A stretch of 64,000 bases of DNA from Candidatus Schekmanbacteria bacterium (lineage in GTDB: Bacteria; CSSED10-310; JACPHN01). The stretch covers positions 6,261-70,260 of the forward strand of contig JACPHN010000045.1 in NCBI GenBank assembly GCA_016188575.1, written 5' to 3'. Every line of letters starts with the position of its first letter. The first letter of the stretch is position 1. Shown in pieces: positions 55,028 through 63,695 of the stretch. The position numbers and the translations under genes were made by a program. The notes beneath the pieces are model-generated. The model was not told where the DNA came from. It saw only the letters and a list, made by a program, of their open reading frames with translations, and ran no database searches.

Positions 55028-55721
55028 CGTGCGGCTGGTCTGTGAGGGGCCCACGGATCTCGAGGTGTTCCGGGCCGTGTTGGATGCCCACCTGGACGGA
55101 GCGGACTACGGCCTGAGCATGCTGCAGCCGAATGGAGCCCTGTACGGCGGTAGCGCAGGGCCGCATGGCGGCGGATGGAAAGGCGTACGCGGCTGGTGTC
55201 AGGAAGTGGCCGCGCAGGGGGGGGTTCAGGCGATCGGCGCGCTGAGTTTCGACACCGACCTCCTGGTCATCCATGTGGATGGCGACATCGCCGGGGAGAA
55301 AGAGCACCAGGTGACTCAGCCATGTCCGCCACCAGCAGCGACTGTCCTGGCCGTTGAGCGGCTCGTTTGCGACTGGCTTGGGGTTGCCAGCCTACCGGAT
55401 CGCGTTGTGCTGTGGGTGCCGAGCATGGCAACGGAGGCCTGGGTGCTGCGTTCACTCTTTCACGGCCTCCCCGAGTCCCAGTCGTGCCTGGCACCGCAGG
55501 CTCCCCCCGACTGCGTGGAGTGTCTTGCTGACCCTGCCACGGTACTGCTCGGCCGCTTGCCCAAGCTGGTGAAGCGAAAGCAGGGTGAGCTCAAGAAGAT
55601 TCGAATCGCGTACGTCGCCGCGCGCGCGAAGCTGGCGGCATCATGGTCCGACCTGACTGGCCAGCTTTGGTCGGCGCAGCGGCTTCAGCAGGGACTGAAT
55701 CGGTGGGTGCCGACACCATGA
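55020..55721 (+). CDS. TOPRIM-like (DUF4276-type) partner protein
   Basis: 233 residues from the ATG at 55020, inside the end of the ATPase gene. VRLVCEGPTDLEVFRAVL near the N-terminus and DLLVIHVDGDIAG further on give the Glu and paired Asp of a TOPRIM metal site, as in OLD nucleases and DUF4276 proteins. The C-terminal half is helical. Likely a nuclease or nuclease-like partner of the preceding ATPase. Its stop overlaps the next gene (ATGA). Confidence 0.75.
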   Translation: MYSVRLVCEGPTDLEVFRAVLDAHLDGADYGLSMLQPNGALYGGSAGPHGGGWKGVRGWCQEVAAQGGVQAIGALSFDTDLLVIHVDGDIAGEKEHQVTQPCPPPAATVLAVERLVCDWLGVASLPDRVVLWVPSMATEAWVLRSLFHGLPESQSCLAPQAPPDCVECLADPATVLLGRLPKLVKRKQGELKKIRIAYVAARAKLAASWSDLTGQLWSAQRLQQGLNRWVPTP

Positions 55722-58087
55722 ACGAGCAGGCGCACAACATTCTCAACCGGTACGTGGCCACGGAGCTCGGGCGGTCCTTCGTCCTTCCCGACGTCACCGA
55801 AATCTCGCGGCAGCGCGCGGCCTTCCTCGCGCACTTCGGTCCGGAGCAGCTCGCCAGGATGAGCGGGCCGGAGTTGTTGCGCCAGCTCCCGCACAACGCG
55901 TCGAACGAGCAGCCCATGGACTACTGGCTGGAGTTCAAGAACGACGACGAGCTCAACTACTGGCTCTTCGGCAGCATTTCGGGTGGATCCGCAGCCAAGT
56001 TTGGGCCGTGGCAGGACAAGAAGACCGGCGCGTGGCGGGCGAGGCGGCCAGGCTCACGCTCCATCCACAACATCAGCGAGGACGAAGCCCTCAAGGCCCT
56101 CGAGGAGCGCCGCAGCGAGATGCTCGATGCCGTGGAGGCGGTGCGCATGTTCCACCGCAAGCCGGTGGAGGCCATTGACCCGCAGGCCTTCCAGAGTGCC
56201 ATCGAAGCCGCTGCGCCGCGCTGGAGCTCGAGCGCGTGGCAGCACAAGTACCTGCACCTGAGCTTCCCCGACCTCGTCACGTGGAGCGCCACGCCGGCAT
56301 GGTCCGAGGCCGAGCTCTACTGCGTTGGCGTGGTTCCGACTGGCACGGGGCTCTACGCCCAAGACATCCAGATCATCCGGTTCTGGAACAGCCTGCCGGC
56401 GTTGAGCGAGTTGCCCGTCCAGCTTCGCTATCGGGTGGGCAAGGGGCTGGCCCCACGCGACCACTGGTGCCTTGGCCTCGCCGGCGAAGTGTCTGCGTGG
56501 AAGGAGATGCTCGCCCACGAGTACCTCGCGCTCGGGCCCGCGAGGGTGGGCAACCTCGCCGAGGCTATCGCGCTCAACAAGAAGCGCGACATCCGGCTCG
56601 CGGTCGAAACCGCCTTCCAGGACGCGGGCCTGAGCGTCCTCTCAACCGAGGCGCGCAACCTCACGGAGCTCGCCTACCGGCTGAAAGAGGGCAGCGTCGT
56701 GGCCTTGTTCGCCGACGCGTCGACGGTGGTGGTGGTCGGAGAAGTGACGGGCAGCTATCGCTTCGCCCACGGCGCGGAGCGTCCCCACCAGGTGCCGGTG
56801 CGCTGGCACCACAACCGCAGCTTCGAAACCTCGGTGCCCGTCGAGGTGGGGACGAACCTGATGATGCTCGAGCCGACGCACGCGGCCGTGGCCGATGTGG
56901 AGGCCTCGCTCCTGGTCAATGGGGTGGGACCGTGGCCAGGCTTCAGCAACATGGTTGACACCCCGTCGGTCCTGCCGTCGAAGCCGTCGGTCGTCTCCGG
57001 CAACGTGCTCTCAGGCGCCAAGATGGACCCGCCGCCGCCCCTCGAAGGCGTGGCGCGTCAGGTCGTGGACATGCTCGACCGCAAACGCCAGGTCATCCTG
57101 TACGGGCCGCCGGGTACCGGGAAGACGTATCACGCGGAGCGCATCGCCCTCGAGGTCGTCGCCCGACAGAACTTCGACTGCCTGCCGTCGCAGCTCTCCG
57201 ACCGGCAGCGCGATGCGGTCTACGGACGGGGTGGCGCCGACCCCTACATCGCGACCTGCACCTTTCACCCGATGTACTGCTACGAGGACTTCATCGAGGG
57301 GTACCGGCCGGCCAGTGACGGCTTCAGGCTCGAGCCTGGTATCTTTATGCGGATGGTGACCGCGGCACAGGCGCAGCCGGCCAAGCGCTTCGTCCTCATC
57401 ATCGACGAGATCAACCGCGGGAATATCCCCAAGATCTTCGGCGAGCTCATCACCCTCATCGAGACGTCGAAACGCGGCACGGCGAGCGCGCTTCTTCCGC
57501 TTTCGAAGAAGGCGTTCACGGTTCCCGACAACCTCCTGGTCATCGGCACGATGAACACGGCGGATCGATCGATTCTGCTCTTGGACACCGCGCTTCGCCG
57601 ACGCTTCGCCTTCAAGGAGCTGCTCCCGGAGCCGCACTTGCTTCGGACAGGTGCCATTGCCGACATTGCCCTGAGCACGTGGCTGCGCGCGCTGAACCGC
57701 CGCATCGTGGAGCAACTCGGACGCGATGGCCGCAACCTGCAGGTCGGTCACGCGTACCTGATGCCGGGCGGAAAGCCAGCGGCCACGCTCGGCCGTATCG
57801 CCGAGATCATCCGCGACGAGCTCTGGCCGCTTCTGCAGGAGTACTGCTACGAAGACCCGAACAAGCTGGCGAACATCCTGGCTGCCGACAAGGGCGGCGT
57901 CTTCGACCGAGAGAGCGCCAACCTCCGCTTCGACCTGTTCGAACCCGGGCGCGAGGACGAGCTGGCGCAGGCCCTGATCGCCATCGTCACGCCCGACGAC
58001 AAGAAGCACGACGCAGTCCTGGGTGAGGACGTGCCGGACGACGAGGACGCCGAAGAACCGCTCGACGACGAGATGGGGGCTGCATGA
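55718..58087 (+). CDS. mcrB: McrB-like AAA+ GTPase with a long N-terminal recognition region
   Basis: 789 residues from the ATG at 55718. Residues 1-430 are a non-AAA region, possibly modified-base or DNA reading (WSSSAWQHKYLHLSFPDL; DHWCLGLAGEVSAWKEML). The motor has Walker A GPPGTGKTYHAE, the McrB-type segments ATCTFHPMYCYEDFIEGYRP, INRGNIPKIFGEL and the signature IGTMNTADRSILLLDTALRRRF. McrB hydrolyses GTP to drive cleavage of modified DNA. It overlaps the following mcrC-like gene by 4 nt. Confidence 0.93.
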   Translation: MNEQAHNILNRYVATELGRSFVLPDVTEISRQRAAFLAHFGPEQLARMSGPELLRQLPHNASNEQPMDYWLEFKNDDELNYWLFGSISGGSAAKFGPWQDKKTGAWRARRPGSRSIHNISEDEALKALEERRSEMLDAVEAVRMFHRKPVEAIDPQAFQSAIEAAAPRWSSSAWQHKYLHLSFPDLVTWSATPAWSEAELYCVGVVPTGTGLYAQDIQIIRFWNSLPALSELPVQLRYRVGKGLAPRDHWCLGLAGEVSAWKEMLAHEYLALGPARVGNLAEAIALNKKRDIRLAVETAFQDAGLSVLSTEARNLTELAYRLKEGSVVALFADASTVVVVGEVTGSYRFAHGAERPHQVPVRWHHNRSFETSVPVEVGTNLMMLEPTHAAVADVEASLLVNGVGPWPGFSNMVDTPSVLPSKPSVVSGNVLSGAKMDPPPPLEGVARQVVDMLDRKRQVILYGPPGTGKTYHAERIALEVVARQNFDCLPSQLSDRQRDAVYGRGGADPYIATCTFHPMYCYEDFIEGYRPASDGFRLEPGIFMRMVTAAQAQPAKRFVLIIDEINRGNIPKIFGELITLIETSKRGTASALLPLSKKAFTVPDNLLVIGTMNTADRSILLLDTALRRRFAFKELLPEPHLLRTGAIADIALSTWLRALNRRIVEQLGRDGRNLQVGHAYLMPGGKPAATLGRIAEIIRDELWPLLQEYCYEDPNKLANILAADKGGVFDRESANLRFDLFEPGREDELAQALIAIVTPDDKKHDAVLGEDVPDDEDAEEPLDDEMGAA

Positions 58088-59439
58088 CGCCACCGCCTGT
58101 CCTTCACATCCGCGAGTGGAGCACGACGACGCCGGAGACACCGGGAGCCGGCGCGCTGCTGCGTGGCATTCGTCTGTCGGACGCCGACCGCCAGCTCCTG
58201 GAGGAGCTGGAGGGCCGGGCGAGTCTGCGCTGCACCGAGCTTCGCAGCGGTCTGGCAATTTCGGTGGGGCCACACATCGGTACCGTCGGCCTCAGCGGCC
58301 TCCGGCTCGTGATCATGCCGAAGATTCGCATCGACAACCTGATGCGGATGGTCGCGTACGCCTTCGACCTCTCGGACCTCCTGGTGACGGAGACCCGAAC
58401 GACGTACGCGACGGCCGAGCATGGCCTCGTCGACCTCTTGGGCCTCTCGCTGCTCCGAGCGGTCGAGCACATCGCTCGCGGGGGGCTACTACCCGACTAC
58501 CTGTCGCGCAACGAGGACCTCGCCACGCCGCGTGGGCGGCTGGACATGCGCCACATCGCGACGCACCCGCGGCGCGCGACGCTCCGCTGCACCTACGACG
58601 AGCTGACGGTCGACCACGAGCTCAACCAGGTGCTCGCCGCGGGCCTGCGTCTTGGCAGTGCCGTCATGCAGTCGGTCGACCTGAGACTGGAGCTCGCGCG
58701 CTCAGCGGACCGCTTCTTCGGCGACCTGACCCGCGCCCCCCTCGATGCGGAGTTGCTCCGGACGATCCTGGATGGCCTCGACCGTCGCTCGAGCCACTAC
58801 CGCACCGCGCTCACCCTGATCGCGCTCATCCACCACGGCGCCCGCCTCGGCGAACACGCGGCGCCCGGCGCGATGCCGCTGTCGAGCTTCACCCTCAACA
58901 TGAACATGCTCTTCGAGCGGTTCCTGGGCCGCTTCCTGTCGGCGAGCGCACCCGACGACGTAGGCCTCAGCGCGCAGGACATCCGGTCCGACGTGTTCAG
59001 CTACCTCGAGAACGCGAGCGGCTGGAACCAGCCGACCATCCGCCCGGACTTCGTGTTCCGGCGGCGCCAGCGGGTCATTGCTGTCGCCGACGCCAAGTAC
59101 AAGAACCGCCGTGAGCGCCCGCCGTCAACGGCCGAGCTCTATCAGCTCACGGCCTACGGCCTGGCCTACGCCATGCCCGAGCCCCGAGAGGTGCTGCTCC
59201 TGCATCCCCTCGCCATGGGAGAATCCGAGCGCGCCACGACCCTCCTGTTCGCCCCGTCGGGCAGTGCCCAGCAGGTTCGCATCCGCCTTGTGGGCGTCCC
59301 CGTGGACGGCCTCCTGGACGGCACTGTGGGCCGCTGGTGGCCACTCGACCCGAACCGGTCCAAGGCGAGCCATTCCGTCCCATCGCCCCGTACCATGCCC
59401 TCTGCCTGTCCGGGCCACCAGCAACTCGGATGGCGATGA
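58084..59439 (+). CDS. mcrC: McrC-like PD-(D/E)XK nuclease subunit
   Basis: 451 residues. An N-terminal McrC-type domain (SLRCTELRSGLAISVGPHIGTVGLSGL) is followed by the catalytic region RPDFVFRRR ... VIAVADAKYKNRRE (D...DxK), the nuclease core. Partner of McrB; together they cut methylated or otherwise modified DNA. Last intact gene of the operon; its start overlaps mcrB. Confidence 0.9.
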   Translation: MTPPPVLHIREWSTTTPETPGAGALLRGIRLSDADRQLLEELEGRASLRCTELRSGLAISVGPHIGTVGLSGLRLVIMPKIRIDNLMRMVAYAFDLSDLLVTETRTTYATAEHGLVDLLGLSLLRAVEHIARGGLLPDYLSRNEDLATPRGRLDMRHIATHPRRATLRCTYDELTVDHELNQVLAAGLRLGSAVMQSVDLRLELARSADRFFGDLTRAPLDAELLRTILDGLDRRSSHYRTALTLIALIHHGARLGEHAAPGAMPLSSFTLNMNMLFERFLGRFLSASAPDDVGLSAQDIRSDVFSYLENASGWNQPTIRPDFVFRRRQRVIAVADAKYKNRRERPPSTAELYQLTAYGLAYAMPEPREVLLLHPLAMGESERATTLLFAPSGSAQQVRIRLVGVPVDGLLDGTVGRWWPLDPNRSKASHSVPSPRTMPSACPGHQQLGWR

Positions 59440-59521
59440 TGGCGAGGTAACGGCGAGGCATGACACCAAGAGCGATCGGAGTCCTACGAGCGGTGCCCAC
59501 GAGGACCTGGGCGAACCTGCG

Positions 59522-59620
59522 GTGTCGCTGATCAACGGAGTTTCCGCTCCGCAACGCCGGCTGCTCGGGGCGTACTACACGCCCGATGATGTCGCGGCGC
59601 TTCTGATGGCTCAAAGATGA
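59522..59620 (+). pseudogene. remnant of an N6-adenine DNA methyltransferase N-terminus
   Basis: A plus-strand frame (GTG at 59522, stop at 59620) encodes LINGVSAPQRRLLGAYYTPD and DVAALLMAQR. LLGAYYTPDDVAALL is the hallmark opening of Eco57I/type IIG-like DNA methyltransferases. The frame then ends and no further methyltransferase motifs follow, so the gene is truncated. It marks the right edge of the defence island. Confidence 0.55.
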
Positions 59621-59791
59621 GCGGCGAGCAATGGCGCGCCGCATCGCCGGGGAAAGCGGTCAACGGCTTCCCGTAATGAGCTCCGGCCACGTTGTAGCGT
59701 TTCGGCTGTCGTGCGCGTGCGCTGCTTCGTGAATCCCTCGCCAGTTCGGCTGTAAGCTGCCCGGAAAGCACACCGCGAAAACCCCGACCTC

Positions 59792-59818
59792 ACCTCCTCC
59801 CGCCAGCGGGGGGGAGGT
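59792..59818. repeat. intergenic C/G-rich palindrome, copy E
   Basis: ACCTCCTCCCGC (59792-59803) and GCGGGGGGAGGT (59807-59818) pair with one mismatch. The upstream flank GAAAACCCCGACCTC matches copy C. It lies upstream of the beta-helix gene. Confidence 0.7.
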
Positions 59819-59837
59819 CAACAGTTACCCGAAGGCC

Positions 59838-61166
59838 ATGCCAACAGCTCCTCGCCATCGCCCGACTATCCCGTCTCGCGCCCGCCGCACCGCCGCCTTG
59901 CTCTGCTGTGTTGCCTTGTCGACCCCACTGATTCCGCCCTGCGCCCACGCCGCGCGCGTCACGACGACCGCCGAGCTGAACGCGGCCGTCGCCGCCGCCA
60001 ACCAGGGCGGCGACCTCGAGATTGTCCTCGCGGCGGGCACCTACGACCTGACGCAAACCCTCTACATTGCTGCTGCCGGCGTCACCGTGCGCGGTGAGTC
60101 CGGCCGCCGCGACGACGTCGTGCTCCGCGGCGCCGGCATGACCGGCGGCATCCCGCACGTGTTCGGCATCCAGGCCGCGGACGTGACGGTGCGCGATCTG
60201 ACGCTCGGGTGGGTCGCAAACCACGGCGTTCAGGTGCACGGAGAGCTGGACGCGGACCGGCCTTTGCTGTCGAATCTCCACATCGTGGACACCTTCGAGC
60301 AGATGGTGAAGGTATCGTATCGCGCGGGCGATCCCGTTTCTGCAGACGGCGGGGTGCTCGAGGACTCGCTCCTGGAGTACGCGGCTGGAATCGGCCCGCA
60401 GTGGTACATCGGTGGCATCGACGCGCATCAGGCCCACGGTTGGACCGTGCGCCGCAACGTCTTTCGCGGCATCCGCAGTCCGGCCGATGCGCTCGCGGAG
60501 CATGCGGTCCACTTCTGGTCCGAGGGGTCCGACACGCTCGTGGAACGAAACCTGATCGTCAACTGCGACCGGGGGATCGGGTTCGGCCTCGGTGACCGCG
60601 GCCACGCGGGTGGTGTGATCCGCAACAACATGATCTACCACGACGCCAGCGAGGGGTTCGCCGACGTGGGGATTGGGCTCGAATCCGCGCCCGGCGCCGC
60701 CGTGCTCAATAACACCATCATCTTCGAAAACTCGTATCCAAACGCCATCGAGTACCGCTTTGCGTCGACCACGGGTGTCGCCGTGACCAACAACCTCACC
60801 AACCGGGCGATCGCGGCGCGCGATGGAGCGAGCGCGTCCTTGGAGAGCAACCTCGTCGCTGCGGAGCTCGTCTGGTTCACTGCTCCTGCGGCGGGCGACC
60901 TGCACCTGGCGGTCGCGGCGCCGGAGGTAGTCGATCGCGGTGCGGCGCTCCCGGATCTCGTCGACGATTTCGACGGCGAGTCACGGCCCGCGGGTAACGG
61001 TGTCGACATCGGCGCCGACGAGGTTGCCGGCAGCGACGTCGCGATCTCGTGGCCGGCCGCCCTGGCCGCGCTGCTTGGGCTGGGGGCACCGGTGGCCGGG
61101 TGGCCGCGGCGGTGGCCGCGGCGGCTCCGGCGGGCGCGCGCGGGCAAGCGGCGGGCTCGTCCTTGA
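59838..61166 (+). CDS. secreted right-handed beta-helix protein
   Basis: 442 residues. A signal peptide (AALLCCVALSTPLIPPCAHA) leads to VTTTAELNAAVAAANQGGD, the usual start of pectate-lyase-like beta-helices, then repeating coils (VTVRGESGRRDDVVLRG, WTVRRNVFRGI, DTLVERNLIVNCDRGI, GAAVLNNTIIFEN). Charged residues are present but no certain catalytic site. The C-terminus has a hydrophobic helix and a strongly Arg-rich tail (RRWPRRLRRARAGKRRARP), like an anchor or sorting tail. Could bind or cleave polysaccharide. Confidence 0.8.
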   Translation: MPTAPRHRPTIPSRARRTAALLCCVALSTPLIPPCAHAARVTTTAELNAAVAAANQGGDLEIVLAAGTYDLTQTLYIAAAGVTVRGESGRRDDVVLRGAGMTGGIPHVFGIQAADVTVRDLTLGWVANHGVQVHGELDADRPLLSNLHIVDTFEQMVKVSYRAGDPVSADGGVLEDSLLEYAAGIGPQWYIGGIDAHQAHGWTVRRNVFRGIRSPADALAEHAVHFWSEGSDTLVERNLIVNCDRGIGFGLGDRGHAGGVIRNNMIYHDASEGFADVGIGLESAPGAAVLNNTIIFENSYPNAIEYRFASTTGVAVTNNLTNRAIAARDGASASLESNLVAAELVWFTAPAAGDLHLAVAAPEVVDRGAALPDLVDDFDGESRPAGNGVDIGADEVAGSDVAISWPAALAALLGLGAPVAGWPRRWPRRLRRARAGKRRARP

Positions 61167-61277
61167 CTCCGGGGCGGCGCCAAAGTACGAACAGGCCTCT
61201 GGGTCATCGCGGCTACGACTCTCGTTCGGGGCGCGTATCGGCCTGAGCAAACCTACTCGGCAGGGGAATCCGCGAAC

Positions 61278-63389
61278 ATGCAGGCAGCCGACTCCATTGG
61301 GAAATACGAGCTCGAGCGCGAGCTCGCCAGCGGTGGCATGGGCGCGATCTGGGTGGCACGCGACACCTTGCTGCGCCGCCGCGTCGCGGTCAAGGTGATG
61401 CTCCCGATCCATACCTCTTCTGCGGAGATGCGCCGCTGGTTTGAGCAGGAAGCGCTGGCGATCGCTCGTCTCCGCCATCCAAACGTGGTGCAGATCTACG
61501 ACTACGGGCTCACCGAGGACGGGGCTCCTTTCATCGTCATGGAGCTGCTGGACGGTGAGTCGCTGGCGACGCGGCTCGACCGCACGGAGATCATCTCGCT
61601 CACCGCCTTTCTCCCGGTGTTCGTGCAGGCGGCCAAGGCGCTCGGCGCCGCTCATGAGGTCGGAATCGTCCATCGCGACCTCAAGCCGGGCAACATCTTT
61701 CTCGCCCGCGTGGGAGCGGAGCTCATGGTCAAGGTGTTGGACTTCGGCCTTTCGGGAATCGTCACGGGTGATGGAGGCGTGGACGGTCCACTCGTCGGCG
61801 CGCGCCAGAGCCTGCGCGAGACCGGTGCGTTTCCCAACGCGAGCTCGCTGGTCGGCACCCCGCGTTTCCTCAGCCCCGAGCAGATTCTCGCGGACGAGAA
61901 CGCGGATCACCGCAGCGATCTCTGGTCGCTCGCCGTCGTCGCCTACCGCGCCATAACCGGTGAAATGCCTTTCAAGGCGGTGCGGCTCGCCCGCCTGTTA
62001 CGGCTCATTTGCGAGGAGAAACACCAGCCGCCGTCGGCGTACGTGCCGTCGCTGGGTGGGGAGGTCGACCTGTTTTTCGATCGCGCGCTCGCGAAGAACC
62101 CGGCCGACCGTTTTCAGTCGGCGCCCGAGCTGGCGGCGGCTTTCTCGGCGCTCGTCGCGCCCGGCGGGGAGCACAAGGCGGCCAGGGTGTTGATCGTGGA
62201 CGACGAGGCCGACGTGGAGACGCTGCTCACCTTCCGTTTTCGGCGGCAGCTCCGCAAGGGCGAGCTCGAGCTGGTATTTGCGCGCGACGGTGAGGAAGCG
62301 CTCGGCATTCTCGAACGCAACCCCGAGGTCGACGTGGTCTTCACTGACATCAACATGCCGCGCATGGACGGCCTGACGTTCCTCTCCGCGGCCCGCAAGG
62401 TCACCAGCGTCGCCAAGATCGTGATCATCAGCGCCTATAGCGACATGAGCAACCTGCGCGCCGCGATGAATCGCGGCGCCTTCGACTTTCTGGTGAAGCC
62501 GCTCGACCTTGACGATCTCGAGGCGACGCTGCAGAAGGCACTTGGCGAAGTGAGCGAAAATCGCAAAGCGATGCATCTCCTCGAGGAGAACGCCGCGCTG
62601 CGGATGTTCATGGACGACGGGCTTCTCGAGCGCGTGGTGCCCATGGTGCGGGCGGCGAGTCGGATGGTGGGAGAACCTTTCGAGGCGGTGGTCGCCGCGC
62701 TCGCGCTGCCCGCGTTTGGCGCCGCGGCGGCGGCGCTCCCCGGCGATGAGAAGCTCAGGCTGCTGAACGCCAACCTGGATGTGATTATTACCGCGGTTGC
62801 GGAGGAGGGCGGAGTGATCGCGAAGCTCCTCGGAGAATCGATGCTGGCGCTGTTCCGCGGCCCCGAGGATTGCCAGCGCGCGGCGCGGAGCTGCCGCAAG
62901 GCGCGCGAGGAGCTCGCTCGCCGGGCCGCCTCCGGGGCGGACAACGCCGCCTGGTTTGCGCTCGGCGTGTGCTGCGGTGTGGCGCGGGGGATGGTGGTTG
63001 CCGGCAGTGTCGGCTCGATCAGCAACCAGCGCTTCGATTACGTGTTGCTCGGCGATCCGGTAACGGAGGCGATGCGGCTGCAAAGCGCGGCGAGCCGCAA
63101 CGAGATCCTGATGACGAGCGAGGTGCGGCAGGCGCTCCCGCGCGACTTCGACGCCCGGGTGGCGGCTAGCGGTGCGGTGCCAGGCGCCGGCGGGGCGGCG
63201 GCGCTGGCGACGGGCGTGTCCCATGAGGTCGGCGACGGGCCGCTACCGGTACCGCGGGAATCCACACACCCCGGAGCGACCGATCCGTCCTGCCCGCGCT
63301 CGCTGGCCCGCCGGCGCACCGACTTCGAGCCACCGCGCGGAGAACCGACGCTCATACCCCCGGCGGCCAAGTCAACTACCTCGGCCTGA
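61278..63389 (+). CDS. Ser/Thr protein kinase - receiver - degenerate class III cyclase fusion
   Basis: 703 residues. Kinase domain (1-290): GGMGAIW glycine loop, K39, HRDLKPGN catalytic loop and DFGLS. Receiver domain (about 305-420): DDEAD, Asp near 357 in VVFTDINMP and a Lys in FLVKPLD. C-terminus (about 445-640) has the class III cyclase shape (FALGVCCGVARGMVVAGSVG, RFDYVLLGDPVTEAMRLQ). The metal Asp positions are lost: AALALPAFGA replaces the F-D-I-G-F-T segment and GES replaces GD. It is probably a regulatory pseudo-cyclase. The protein would link phosphorylation and two-component input. Confidence 0.9.
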   Translation: MQAADSIGKYELERELASGGMGAIWVARDTLLRRRVAVKVMLPIHTSSAEMRRWFEQEALAIARLRHPNVVQIYDYGLTEDGAPFIVMELLDGESLATRLDRTEIISLTAFLPVFVQAAKALGAAHEVGIVHRDLKPGNIFLARVGAELMVKVLDFGLSGIVTGDGGVDGPLVGARQSLRETGAFPNASSLVGTPRFLSPEQILADENADHRSDLWSLAVVAYRAITGEMPFKAVRLARLLRLICEEKHQPPSAYVPSLGGEVDLFFDRALAKNPADRFQSAPELAAAFSALVAPGGEHKAARVLIVDDEADVETLLTFRFRRQLRKGELELVFARDGEEALGILERNPEVDVVFTDINMPRMDGLTFLSAARKVTSVAKIVIISAYSDMSNLRAAMNRGAFDFLVKPLDLDDLEATLQKALGEVSENRKAMHLLEENAALRMFMDDGLLERVVPMVRAASRMVGEPFEAVVAALALPAFGAAAAALPGDEKLRLLNANLDVIITAVAEEGGVIAKLLGESMLALFRGPEDCQRAARSCRKAREELARRAASGADNAAWFALGVCCGVARGMVVAGSVGSISNQRFDYVLLGDPVTEAMRLQSAASRNEILMTSEVRQALPRDFDARVAASGAVPGAGGAAALATGVSHEVGDGPLPVPRESTHPGATDPSCPRSLARRRTDFEPPRGEPTLIPPAAKSTTSA

Positions 63390-63392
63390 AGG

Positions 63393-63695
63393 CCGGAGCT
63401 TGCTCCGGAGGAAGGTCGTAAGCCGCGAGGCTTGCATGTTGACCAGACCAAGCTGTTGAGATTGGCAATCGTTGAAACAGATGCGTTGGACAGAGAGCAA
63501 AAGTAACACTCCGAGGTGCTTCCTCAGCCTCGGACCCTGTAAGTGTGCGTTGCAGACAAGCCGTAGGGTCGGCGCGAAACGGATGTGCACAGAAGGCTGC
63601 TGTTCAACAGGGTCGAGGGGAGACCGTCGAGCAAGCCAGTTTGGCGGCGTCACAAGCCCTTTACGGGGACCTCTTCGGAAGTATTGGAGGTTGCA
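63393..63695 (+). ncRNA. probable omega RNA of the IscB element
   Basis: The ~300 bp between the kinase stop and iscB has no coding frame but several clear stems: CCGGAGC/GCTCCGG (63393-63408), TCCGAGG/CCTCGGA (63510-63534), ACCCT/AGGGT (63534-63538 with 63565-63569) and ACCTC/GAGGT (63669-63691). IscB loci are known to encode their guide RNA directly upstream of the gene, and the length, position and structured 3' end fit. The boundaries are estimates; the 5' part should include the guide-flanking element end. Confidence 0.65.
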
